Positions 1 to 7,982 of a stretch of 64,000 nt of DNA are shown one piece after another. The stretch spans positions 3,461,547-3,525,546 of the forward strand of contig NZ_CP123897.1 of NCBI RefSeq assembly GCF_029910655.1, read 5' to 3'. The stretch is from Methylomonas sp. UP202 (lineage in GTDB: Bacteria; Pseudomonadota; Gammaproteobacteria; Methylococcales; Methylomonadaceae). The number at the start of each line of letters is the position of its first letter. The stretch's first letter is position 1. The notes under the pieces are model-generated. The model had not been told where the DNA came from. It searched no databases and was given only the letters and a program-made list of their open reading frames with translations. The position numbers and the translations under genes are program-made.

Positions 1-626
1 CCGTCCGGACTGATCGCCAAGCCTTCGAAACCGCGGTTGGTGCGCTTGCCGGCATCGTTACCGGTGTCGGCCGCGTAATTGGCCGTACCGCTGGCGCTGT
101 TGCGCGGCACCAGATTCGCCGGCGTCGCATAGGTTTTCACCACGGCGCCGGTGTTGCGGTCGATTTCGTACAAGGACGGACCGTATTCGTCGGACACCAG
201 CAAATTACCGCTGCGGGGATTGACCACCACACCTTCCGGATCGAAGGCGTTACCCAAGGTTCCGGTCGGATTGGGGGCAATGCCGTTCAGGGCCGCGCCG
301 GACTTGGAAAACTTCAGCGTTTGCAGCAGCGTGAAATTGGAAATCGCGCCGGTTTGGCTATCGATGTCCAAACTGAAGCGTTGCACGCGGGTCTCGTAAT
401 TCAACGAACCGCCGCCGGGACCGCGGTCGGACAAGCCCCACCACTCGTTACGGTTGGGATCGTAATAAATGTCGGAGAAAAAGCCGACCCGGCCGTCGTT
501 GACCGACGTGCCGAAACTGTCGCCGGTCGCGCCGGAAATGGTCAATCCGTTGACGAAAACCGGTGTCGCTATAGCCGCATTGGCCAACAGCATCCCGGAG
601 CAAAACAGGGTGGATGTTAAACGCAT
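1..626 (-). CDS. Esterase-like/phytase-like secreted protein, N-terminal part
   Basis: The start is inside the window and the C-terminus runs off the left edge, leaving about 208 codons. The protein opens with a signal peptide (MRLTSTLFCSGMLLANAAIA, cleavage near residue 20), so it is exported. The mature part shows NEWWGLSDRGPGGG, LNGIAPNPTGTLGNAFDPEG, LLVSDEYGPSLYEID and a final RGFEGLAIS. This pattern is typical of the esterase-like activity of phytase family (PF13449), a predicted beta-propeller. The substrate cannot be told from sequence. No strong Shine-Dalgarno precedes the ATG, but the signal peptide supports the start. It is transcribed away from the zinc-ribbon gene's start, 120 bp from that gene's stop. 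Confidence 0.75.
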   Translation of the reverse strand, partial: MRLTSTLFCSGMLLANAAIATPVFVNGLTISGATGDSFGTSVNDGRVGFFSDIYYDPNRNEWWGLSDRGPGGGSLNYETRVQRFSLDIDSQTGAISNFTLLQTLKFSKSGAALNGIAPNPTGTLGNAFDPEGVVVNPRSGNLLVSDEYGPSLYEIDRNTGAVVKTYATPANLVPRNSASGTANYAADTGNDAGKRTNRGFEGLAISPD

Positions 627-746
627 GAAGGATGTCTCGAATCATGGGATGGAAAAGCCCCGATTCTATCCAGCGTTTATGACAGCAACGTTGCAAAAAA
701 CCGTCGCTCGGCCTTAGTGGTCGGCCGTCCGGCCGACGGCGTTTGT

Positions 747-1088
747 TCAAGCCTTTTTAACGAATTCCGACTTCAAACCCATCACGCCGATACCGTCGAT
801 CTTGCAGTCGATATCGTGGTCTCCGTCCACCAAACGGATGTTCCTAACTTTGGTCCCGACCTTGACGACAGCCGACGAACCCTTGACTTTCAGATCCTTA
901 ATCACGGTCACGCTGTCGCCGTCCTGAAGCACGTTGCCGTAGGCATCGGTCACGACCTTGGCCGCTTCGCCGGCGTCGGTGTTGGCTTGCTTCGCCCATT
1001 CGTGTCCGCACTCGGGACAAACATAACTTTCGCCGTCTTCGTAGGTGAACTCCGATTGGCATTGGGGACAGTTGGGCAGTTGAGTCAT
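747..1088 (-). CDS. PhnA/YjdM-type zinc-ribbon protein
   Basis: This 113-residue protein begins with a zinc ribbon (CPQC near residues 7-10 and CPECGHEW about 16 residues later), followed by a small beta-barrel-like C-terminal domain containing [17 protein letters not shown]. That arrangement and length match the YjdM/PhnA family, historically named for alkylphosphonate uptake although its real role is unclear. The ATG at 1088 is chosen over an in-frame start 16 codons upstream because GGAG lies just before it and [10 protein letters not shown] matches the family N-terminus. It stands alone, with no phosphonate genes nearby. Confidence 0.85.
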   Translation of the reverse strand: MTQLPNCPQCQSEFTYEDGESYVCPECGHEWAKQANTDAGEAAKVVTDAYGNVLQDGDSVTVIKDLKVKGSSAVVKVGTKVRNIRLVDGDHDIDCKIDGIGVMGLKSEFVKKA

Positions 1089-1181
1089 ATCGAGCTCCAG
1101 GCTTGGTTTTAAAAAACCTGCCAATTTACAGCGCAACCGGCGGAAAAGTCAAAGCGCTTGGACGCGACCACCCGGTAAAAA

Positions 1182-2657
1182 TCAGCTGCTGCGAGGGATT
1201 TGTATGACTTGGCCCGCACGCAGATTGCCGTCGTTCATTGCGTTGGCATCGCGGATCGCCCGCATCGAAACGCCGTATTGTTGGGCGATTTCCGATAAAG
1301 TCTCACCGCGCCCGATCACGTGTTGGTTGGCCGACGGCGCCGCGACCACAACGGTTTCGCTAACTGCCGACGGCGTCGGCTCCGGTTTGACGGCCGCCAC
1401 CGGCTCGGTTTTTTCGATCGCGGCCAAACGGCTGCCGCCGCCGGCTTTATACAACTGCGCCATCAGCGTGCCGGCCGGCGCATATTGCCGGAAATGCGCC
1501 ATGATGCCGCCGAACACCGCCGAGGCCATCTGTTGCTGATACCCGGCGCTGTTCAGTCGGCGCTCTTCGTCCGGGTTGGAAATAAACGCCGTTTCCACCA
1601 AAATCGACGGAATCGGCGACTTCAACACAACGAAACCGGCTTTTTGGACGTTGCTGCGATGTAAATGTCCCACCGACTTGACGTTTTTCAGAACCTTGTT
1701 GCCGATGTGCAGGCTGGCATCCTTGGCCGCCTTTTGCGAGAGATCCATCAATACCGAAGCCAAAGCCTCATCGCGACCGTCGCCGCCCCCAACTTTATCC
1801 GCCGCGTTTTCGCTGTCCGCCAAAAACCGGGCCACCGCGCTGGACGCACCGTTATTCGACAGGGTATAGACCGAAGCGCCATGGGCGGACGGATCGTCGA
1901 ACGCATCGGCATGAATGGACACGAACAAATCCGCCTTGGCGTCTTGGGCGATGCGCACCCGCTCGCGTAGCTTGACGAAATAGTCGCCGTTCCGAATCAT
2001 CACGGCTTTCATGCCCGGTTGGCGATTGATGGAAGCCGCCAATCGTTTGGCGATAGCCAGTACCACGTCTTTTTCTTGCGTGCCGTTGTTACCCTGAGCG
2101 CCGACGTCCTTACCGCCGTGACCGGCGTCGATGGCGACGACAATGTCCCGGCCCTTGGCCTTAACGGCGGATTTCAATACCGCCGGCTTTAACTCCGGCT
2201 TCGCAACCGGCTCTTGGGCAAGCGCGGCTTTTTCCAACTTAGCGACTTCCGGCTTAACCAGCGGTTTCAGTGCCGCTACCGGCTCGTCCTTGGGCGTTAA
2301 TTGAATTTGCAAGGCGTTACCGGACAGCGCGGCCTTGGCATCGGCGTCGCTTTTGAGTTCGACGACGACTCGCACATCGTTGCCGTTGTGCATGCCGCTA
2401 CGGACATTCAGAAACAAGGGATGATCGGCGGGCGGCTGCGCGGGTGGCGCGGCGAATTTGGCGTCGACGAAATCGACGACCAAACGGCTAGGACTTTTCA
2501 ACACGAATGCGTGGTGTTTGACCGGACCCCGCAACGCGAACGACACTTGCGACGCGGCTCCGTACTGGATACCGGCCAGTTCGGCCTGAGCCGCCAAAAC
2601 GGCATGAGCGGCGGTAGACAAGACCACCGCCCAGAAAATTCGAGACATTCGCTGCAT
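1182..2657 (-). CDS. amiB: N-acetylmuramoyl-L-alanine amidase (AmiB/AmiC-like)
   Basis: Periplasmic amidase that cleaves the amide bond between MurNAc and the stem peptide during cell separation. Order of parts: signal peptide (1-22), AMIN domain (about 25-120), a Pro/Lys/Ala-rich linker (125-168), the zinc-dependent Amidase_3 catalytic domain (about 170-395, starting IVVAIDAGHGGKDVGAQG with zinc ligand His180; SIHADAF and LVETAFISN further on), and one C-terminal LysM domain (about 445-490, VIGRGETLSEIAQQYG) that binds peptidoglycan. It follows tsaE and nnr on the same strand, the common gammaproteobacterial order nnr-tsaE-amiB; mutL does not follow here. A second ATG three codons in is an equally possible start. 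Confidence 0.93.
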   Translation of the reverse strand: MQRMSRIFWAVVLSTAAHAVLAAQAELAGIQYGAASQVSFALRGPVKHHAFVLKSPSRLVVDFVDAKFAAPPAQPPADHPLFLNVRSGMHNGNDVRVVVELKSDADAKAALSGNALQIQLTPKDEPVAALKPLVKPEVAKLEKAALAQEPVAKPELKPAVLKSAVKAKGRDIVVAIDAGHGGKDVGAQGNNGTQEKDVVLAIAKRLAASINRQPGMKAVMIRNGDYFVKLRERVRIAQDAKADLFVSIHADAFDDPSAHGASVYTLSNNGASSAVARFLADSENAADKVGGGDGRDEALASVLMDLSQKAAKDASLHIGNKVLKNVKSVGHLHRSNVQKAGFVVLKSPIPSILVETAFISNPDEERRLNSAGYQQQMASAVFGGIMAHFRQYAPAGTLMAQLYKAGGGSRLAAIEKTEPVAAVKPEPTPSAVSETVVVAAPSANQHVIGRGETLSEIAQQYGVSMRAIRDANAMNDGNLRAGQVIQIPRSS

Positions 2658-2691
2658 AGCCGTTAGCCCAAAAGTGACAATTCCGTTGAGA

Positions 2692-3165
2692 TTATAGCAA
2701 TAGGTCTTTGTTTTTCCAGTGTAGTTTTATCGAATTTTCCCAATCGCCACGTAAGTGATTGATTTGAACCGTGCGATGCTCGCCAACGTAATTCAGGGTC
2801 AATTCCAGGTCGGCCGCCGGCAGTTGTCCCATCCCCATCTCCGGCCATTCGATACAACACCAAGCCCGCTCGGCAAAATAGTCGGCCATCCCTATCCATT
2901 CCAATTCTTCGGGATCTTTCAGCCGATACAAATCAAAATGAAACAAGGCGCGGCCGTTCAAGCGGTATTCCTCGACCAAACTGAAAGTCGGACTTTTGAC
3001 GGTTCCGCCATAGCCGGCCGCGCGCAACGCGCCGCGAATCAGCGTGGTTTTGCCCGCCCCCAGATCGCCGTTCAAAAACATCAGGCATTTGTCCGGCATT
3101 GCTTGCCACAACGCCGCGCCGAAGGCCTCGGTTTCCGAAGCGTCGATCAATTCGATTTCGATCAA
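2692..3165 (-). CDS. tsaE: tRNA threonylcarbamoyladenosine biosynthesis ATPase TsaE
   Basis: ATPase subunit that works with TsaB and TsaD to make N6-threonylcarbamoyladenosine at position 37 of ANN-decoding tRNAs. At 157 residues it is full length. It has the P-loop GDLGAGKTT (about 33-41), the switch-like TVKSPTFSLVEEY and HFDLYRL, and WPE near residue 107. Its start overlaps the end of nnr by 4 bp, indicating translational coupling, and amiB lies 34 bp downstream. Confidence 0.95.
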   Translation of the reverse strand: MIEIELIDASETEAFGAALWQAMPDKCLMFLNGDLGAGKTTLIRGALRAAGYGGTVKSPTFSLVEEYRLNGRALFHFDLYRLKDPEELEWIGMADYFAERAWCCIEWPEMGMGQLPAADLELTLNYVGEHRTVQINHLRGDWENSIKLHWKNKDLLL

Positions 3166-4616
3166 TTGAGTAACTCTCTGATTTCCGCCGGCAAATCGCC
3201 GGCCAACAAGCCGCGCTCACCGTGACGCAAGGCCAGGCGATCGGCGGCTTCGCCGTGTACGTAAACACCCAGTCTGGCCGCTTCCGGCGCCGACCAGCCC
3301 TGCGCCAGTAGTCCGCCCAGCAGTCCGGCGAGAACATCGCCCATGCCGCCGCTAGCCATGCCGGGATTGCCGGTGGACGACACGTAGATGCGTTCGCCAT
3401 CGCCGACCAGGCTACCCGCGCCTTTCAGTACGCAAACGCCGCCGTAGCGCTGTTGCAAGCTCACTAACGCCGCAAACCGGTCGGCGCCGACTTGGGCGGT
3501 CGTCGAACCCAACAATCGAGCGGCTTCGCCGGGATGCGGCGTTAAAATCCAATGATCGCGGCGTTCGGACCTCGACGCCAACAAGTTCAAGGCATCGGCA
3601 TCCACCACGCAGGGCTTGCCGGACGCCAATACCGCCGCGAACATCGTCCGTGCCCAGGCGTCTTGCCCCAAACCCGGACCGACAACGACGACGCTGGCCT
3701 TGTCCAACAGACTTGCCAAATCCGCGGAGGATTCGACGCCGTGGCACATCAATTCCGGCCGGCCAAGATTCAGGACGGCGCTATGCACGGCTCGCGTCGC
3801 GATGCTGACTAAGCCGGCACCAGTGCGTAACGCGGCTTCGCCGGCCAATCGAATCGCGCCGCTATAACCCAGATTGCCGCCAACCGCCAATACATGGCCG
3901 CAGTGGCCTTTATGCGCGACGCGCGGGCGAGGCGGCGGCGGGGTTTTGGTCAGTCGGTAAATCGAACCGGCACCCGCCAACACCTCGTCGGGCAAGGCCA
4001 GGCTATCGCACACGACTTCGCCGCAATAGTCGGCCGCAAAACCGGTCAACAAGCCGCGTTTCAGCCCGATAAAGGTCACGGTCAAATCGGCGGCCACCGC
4101 ACAGCCCAAGACATTGCCGGTATCCGCGTCCAATCCGGACGGTACATCGAGAGCGACTACCGGCGCGGCGGATGCGTTGATCGCGGCGATTGCCGACGCG
4201 TAAGGCTCGGAGACCGGCCGGCTCAAGCCGATGCCAAGTAGTGCGTCGACGACCACGCTGTCGCCGGGCAGACTGTCGCCCAACACTTCGACCCGGCCGC
4301 CGGCCTGAAAATAACGCTCGGCGGCGTCGGCGGCATCCACCGGCAAGCGGGCCGAATCCGATAGTGCATGCACGTCGACGCGATAACCGGCCAGCAAGGC
4401 CAAGCGCGCCACGACATAGCCGTCGCCGGCATTATTGCCGGCACCGCAAAACACCGTCAGGCGCCTATGTTCCGGCCAGTGGCGCCGGATTTGTTCGAAC
4501 GCGGCCGCCCCAGCCCTGGCCATCATGACCGCACCGGCGATGCCGTGTTCGGCCATCGCTCGCCGCTCGGCTTCGCGGATTTCGGCAACGCTGTAGAGTT
4601 GGTCGGCTGAGGGCAT
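3162..4616 (-). CDS. nnr: Bifunctional NAD(P)H-hydrate epimerase / ADP-dependent dehydratase
   Basis: Repairs damaged hydrated NAD(P)H: the N-terminal YjeF_N domain (about 1-215) epimerises R and S forms, and the C-terminal ribokinase-like domain (about 225-480) dehydrates S-NAD(P)HX using ADP. Visible signatures are CGAGNNAGDGYVVARL near residue 60, VVALDVPSGLDADTG in the epimerase half, and TPHPGEAARLLG and GNPGMASGGMGDVLAG (the GxGD nucleotide site) in the dehydratase half. The 484-residue length matches the fused enzyme. It heads the minus-strand nnr-tsaE-amiB set and is divergent from queG. Confidence 0.95.
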   Translation of the reverse strand: MPSADQLYSVAEIREAERRAMAEHGIAGAVMMARAGAAAFEQIRRHWPEHRRLTVFCGAGNNAGDGYVVARLALLAGYRVDVHALSDSARLPVDAADAAERYFQAGGRVEVLGDSLPGDSVVVDALLGIGLSRPVSEPYASAIAAINASAAPVVALDVPSGLDADTGNVLGCAVAADLTVTFIGLKRGLLTGFAADYCGEVVCDSLALPDEVLAGAGSIYRLTKTPPPPRPRVAHKGHCGHVLAVGGNLGYSGAIRLAGEAALRTGAGLVSIATRAVHSAVLNLGRPELMCHGVESSADLASLLDKASVVVVGPGLGQDAWARTMFAAVLASGKPCVVDADALNLLASRSERRDHWILTPHPGEAARLLGSTTAQVGADRFAALVSLQQRYGGVCVLKGAGSLVGDGERIYVSSTGNPGMASGGMGDVLAGLLGGLLAQGWSAPEAARLGVYVHGEAADRLALRHGERGLLAGDLPAEIRELLN

Positions 4617-4665
4617 GGGCTTGTGTAAAATGACGCAGTAAGCCCATTATATTTTCCAGCCCGCC

Positions 4666-5742
4666 ATGCCCCCAAGTCATTTCGTCGCCACCGAGGAATT
4701 CGTTGCCAACATTCGGGCCTGGGCCCTGGACTTGGGCTTTCAACAACTCGGCATCAGCGATACCGATCTGACCAGCGCCGAAGGCCACTTGCAGCGTTGG
4801 CTGGCGGACGGGATGCACGGCGAGATGCACTATATGGCGGCGCATGGCCTTAAACGCAGCCGGCCGGCCGACTTGCAGCCCGGCACGCTCAGCATCATTT
4901 CGGCGCGGATGGATTATCTACCGGAGCATCGGAGCAGCATGGCCGAGCGGCTGAACGATCCGGCCGCTGCCTTCGTGTCGCGCTACGCCCTGGGCCGCGA
5001 CTATCACAAACTGTTACGTAGCCGTCTGCAAAAACTGGCCGACAAAATCGCCGCCGCGATCGGCCCATTCGGCTACCGGGTGTTCGTCGACAGCGCACCG
5101 GTGCTGGAAAAAGCCATCGCCGAGAAAGCCGGGCTAGGCTGGATAGGCAAGCACAGTAATTTAATCAACCGCCGAGCCGGCTCCTGGTTTTTCCTCGGCG
5201 AAATCTATACCGATCTGGCCCTGCCGGCCGACACGCCGGTCGCGTCGCATTGCGGCAGTTGCCGAGCCTGCCTGGACATCTGCCCGACCCAAGCCATCGT
5301 CGCGCCTTACCGAGTCGATGCCCGGCGTTGCGTGTCTTATTTAACGATCGAATTGCACGGCAGCATTCCCGAGGAACTGCGACCGCTGCTCGGCAACCGG
5401 ATTTACGGCTGCGACGACTGCCAATTGATTTGCCCGTGGAATCGCTACGCCACACTCAGCGGCGAAGCGGACTTTCAACCGCGCCACCGCTTGGACCGCG
5501 CCACGCTGATCGAACTATTCGGCTGGAGCGAAACCGAATTCCTGCAACGCACCGAAGGCTCGGCGATCCGCCGCATCGGCCACGCGCGCTGGCTACGCAA
5601 TATCGCCGTCGCGCTCGGGAATGCCAGGCCAGACGCGGCGATTCGCGCGGCGTTGGCCGGCCGGCTGGACCACGAATCCGAGCTGGTCAGGGAACATGTG
5701 GTTTGGGCGTTGCGGCGGCAGACCACGGAAGCCGAAACTTGA
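4666..5742 (+). CDS. queG: Epoxyqueuosine reductase QueG
   Basis: Cobalamin-dependent iron-sulfur reductase that converts epoxyqueuosine to queuosine in tRNA, the last step of queuosine synthesis. It has the N-terminal DUF1730 region (SARMDYLP, DYHKLLRSRLQKLAD), the conserved GLGWIGKHSNLINRRAGSWF stretch, and two cluster motifs, CGSCRACLDICP and CDDCQLICPWN, which supply cysteines for two [4Fe-4S] clusters. The C-terminal tail (LRNIAVALGNA, LVREHVVWAL) is HEAT-like. Length 358 aa is normal. It is divergent from nnr with about 50 bp between starts, a known gammaproteobacterial pairing. Confidence 0.95.
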   Translation: MPPSHFVATEEFVANIRAWALDLGFQQLGISDTDLTSAEGHLQRWLADGMHGEMHYMAAHGLKRSRPADLQPGTLSIISARMDYLPEHRSSMAERLNDPAAAFVSRYALGRDYHKLLRSRLQKLADKIAAAIGPFGYRVFVDSAPVLEKAIAEKAGLGWIGKHSNLINRRAGSWFFLGEIYTDLALPADTPVASHCGSCRACLDICPTQAIVAPYRVDARRCVSYLTIELHGSIPEELRPLLGNRIYGCDDCQLICPWNRYATLSGEADFQPRHRLDRATLIELFGWSETEFLQRTEGSAIRRIGHARWLRNIAVALGNARPDAAIRAALAGRLDHESELVREHVVWALRRQTTEAET

Positions 5743-5795
5743 GCCACGGCTGAAACTTGCGGTAAAGTACCTGCCTATCCTTTCCGGAGGCCAGC

Positions 5796-6299
5796 ATGTC
5801 GATTCCGGCCCTCGCCAACACTCAATTCCCCGACTATTCCGGTCCGGCGAAGAGCGGTTCCGCCGCCGCGCGGCAAGACTCGACCAAAACCCAGCAAACC
5901 GGGGCCAGCGCCCAGCTCAGCGACGAACAACTCGCACAAGTTCAAAAGCTGAAAACCCGCGACCGGGAAGTCCGCGCGCACGAGCAAGCCCATCTGAGTG
6001 CCGCCGGCGGCCTGGCAACCGGCGGCGCCCACTTTCAGTACGTCACCGGCCCGGACGGGGTGCGCTACGCGACCGGCGGCGACGTCGGCATCGACACGTC
6101 GGAAGTCAGCGGCAATCCGCAAGCCACGTTGGCCAAGGCCGATACGATACGCCGGGCCGCCTTGGCGCCTGCCCAACCGTCAGGCCAGGATTTGAGCGTG
6201 GCCGGGCAAGCCAGCGCGATGGCGGCCAAAGCGCGCGCCGAATTGCTAAAAAGCCAACAAACGCCAAATTCCGGCCAGCACCTGAACGTGCGGGCCTGA
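5796..6299 (+). CDS. SprA-related putative metalloprotease (CJM1_0395 family)
   Basis: This 167-residue protein has a low-complexity, probably disordered N-terminus (about 1-45). It is followed by LKTRDREVRAHEQAHLSAAG, where HEQAH is an HExxH zinc-protease signature (about residues 67-71), and then TGPDGVRYATGGDVGIDTS. This is the SprA-related family (PF12118); biochemical activity is not well established. No signal peptide is evident. The start follows TCCGGAGG with good spacing. The stop abuts the stop of the convergent PilZ gene. Confidence 0.75.
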   Translation: MSIPALANTQFPDYSGPAKSGSAAARQDSTKTQQTGASAQLSDEQLAQVQKLKTRDREVRAHEQAHLSAAGGLATGGAHFQYVTGPDGVRYATGGDVGIDTSEVSGNPQATLAKADTIRRAALAPAQPSGQDLSVAGQASAMAAKARAELLKSQQTPNSGQHLNVRA

Positions 6300-6569
6300 T
6301 CAGTCGGCGCCGAACTCGACCGCAAAACCGCCGTTCGGATCGATCCTGACCACCCTGGCCATCTGCACCGGCGCGTCGTCGAACTCGGTGGTCTGGACTT
6401 CGACGACCGCCCCCATTGGCGGGATCAATTCTACCGGACAGAACAAATACAACCCGGTTTCGGAGAAATCCCGCATGTCGAGGATTTGCGTCTCGGTCGA
6501 AACCGGAACCGTCACCCGGATCTTAGCCCGGTGTTTCAGACGCGGATGTCTGCGCTTGTTATCTACCAC
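6300..6569 (-). CDS. PilZ-domain protein
   Basis: Single-domain PilZ protein of 89 residues. It opens with RRHPRLKHR, the arginine-rich c-di-GMP-binding motif, followed by the D/NxSxxG-type DFSETG about 22 residues later. Both halves of the c-di-GMP site are therefore present, and it is likely a small cytoplasmic c-di-GMP receptor. Its partner is not indicated by context. Two diguanylate cyclases are encoded elsewhere in the window. Confidence 0.88.
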   Translation of the reverse strand: MVDNKRRHPRLKHRAKIRVTVPVSTETQILDMRDFSETGLYLFCPVELIPPMGAVVEVQTTEFDDAPVQMARVVRIDPNGGFAVEFGAD

Positions 6570-6614
6570 GAATACTCCCGACTCTCTCCAAGTTCCAATG
6601 CGCGCAGCCGGTCC

Positions 6615-7829
6615 TCAAACCAGCAAATAAAGCCCTAATCCTACCATGACCAGTCCGCTGAGCAATTTGAGCCAACGTCCTTCGCGTTCCCGCAGCCGCC
6701 GCTGACTCAGCGTCCAGACGCCGACGGCCAGCACAATCACGTCGTCCAGCATATAGGCGGCATTATAGAGCAGCAAATAACCGTAATATTCGACCCCTTG
6801 CAACTGGCGCAGCGTCAGTATCCGGGTATACAAAGCCGGAAAACCGGAAGTACACATGAACTCGACGACCTGAACCAGCACAGCCAACACCACGGCGCCG
6901 ACGATGGCACCGAACAAGTTGTCGGCTTGTAGGATGGCCCGCATCCGCGCGTATATGCCCGGCTTGGCGGACGCCGGAATCGATAGCGAAAATCCGCGTC
7001 CGAACGCCCAAAAGTCTTTCAGATGGATGGCGCCGGCCACTATCGCGATGGCCGCGATCGCCCACTGCGAGCCGCGCGACCAACCGATCAGCAAAAACAG
7101 ATTCAGCCACGCCGCCATGAACGCGAAATAGGCAATGCCCTCCACGACCACGAAGGTGCCGGCCACCGCTAGCATCCGCATCCGCTGTTGCATCGGCGCC
7201 AGCATCGAGAGCATTAAGAGTAGCACCCACATCGAACACGGATTGAAACCGTCCAGCAAGCCCATTGCCAGCGTAAACAGCGGTAACCCGACCTGATCTA
7301 AATCAATCCGCCGGCCCAGAAACGTGAAGCCGAAACGTTCCGGCTGCGAGTCGGGTACCACCGCAGGCGTTTCGCAACTTGTCTCGGGGACGACGCTGCA
7401 ACTGCCGGCGTCGCCGGTCGCGATACCGGCCCGCTGCGAGCCCCTCAATGCCGAGCGGATCTGCTCGTCGCTGAGACCGCCCGCGCTATACCCGATAATC
7501 CAGCGCCCTCCGACGTAAAACGCGGGTAAGCGCAAACCCGCCGTCTCGGCGCCGGCTAGCGACCGCATCCGCGCGGCGGCGTCGGCTTCCCGACTGACGT
7601 TATGCACATCGATACGCAAAGTGGGTTGCTCGGCATGCAAACGGGCCAAAAACGCTTCGGCTTGCAGACAATGTTCGCAGCCGTCGCGCACGAACGCTTC
7701 GATGTCGGCCGCGTCCGCCGCGCGGAGTCCGGTCTGCATGATCAGCGCGAGTATGCCGCACAGCAGCCAGGGGCCGCATGGTCGGAAAACACTCATGTTG
7801 ACCCGGAACAACCGTCCGATTGAACTCAT
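6615..7829 (-). CDS. Glutaredoxin-like domain fused to a polytopic membrane protein
   Basis: The N-terminus has a signal or anchor segment (about 12-37), then a periplasmic glutaredoxin/thioredoxin-like domain (about 40-130) with the redox motif FVRDGCEHCLQAE (CxxC) and LRLPAFYVGGRWIIGY, the expected cis-Pro region. A linker with two more cysteines (SCSVVPETSC) leads to a membrane part of about six helices from about residue 170 (LFTLAMGLLDGFNPCSMWVLLL, GTFVVVEGIAYFAFMAAW, GAIVGAVVLAVLVQVVEF). FNPC resembles the conserved Cys of DsbD/CcdA-type electron carriers. An oxidoreductase of the cell envelope is likely; the substrate is unknown. The start at 7829 has AAGGGGG upstream; a second ATG at 7796 is possible. 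Confidence 0.7.
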   Translation of the reverse strand: MSSIGRLFRVNMSVFRPCGPWLLCGILALIMQTGLRAADAADIEAFVRDGCEHCLQAEAFLARLHAEQPTLRIDVHNVSREADAAARMRSLAGAETAGLRLPAFYVGGRWIIGYSAGGLSDEQIRSALRGSQRAGIATGDAGSCSVVPETSCETPAVVPDSQPERFGFTFLGRRIDLDQVGLPLFTLAMGLLDGFNPCSMWVLLLMLSMLAPMQQRMRMLAVAGTFVVVEGIAYFAFMAAWLNLFLLIGWSRGSQWAIAAIAIVAGAIHLKDFWAFGRGFSLSIPASAKPGIYARMRAILQADNLFGAIVGAVVLAVLVQVVEFMCTSGFPALYTRILTLRQLQGVEYYGYLLLYNAAYMLDDVIVLAVGVWTLSQRRLREREGRWLKLLSGLVMVGLGLYLLV

Positions 7830-7920
7830 CCGTCCCCCTTGCGTCTACCGCCGGTCGGCCGTGTTAGTCGCGACCGAGATAAAATTATTGGATAATACGC
7901 CGTTATTGCCAACGACCCGC

Positions 7921-7936
7921 CTCCACCGCGGTGGAG
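7921..7936. promoter_or_regulatory. 16-bp perfect palindrome upstream of mrcB
   Basis: CTCCACCGCGGTGGAG, 46 bases before the mrcB ATG. It could be an operator or a 5' mRNA hairpin; no regulator is indicated. Confidence 0.35.
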
Positions 7937-7982
7937 CCACACCGCAACACGCCTTAGAGCGGCAGACTCCCAACGACACTGA

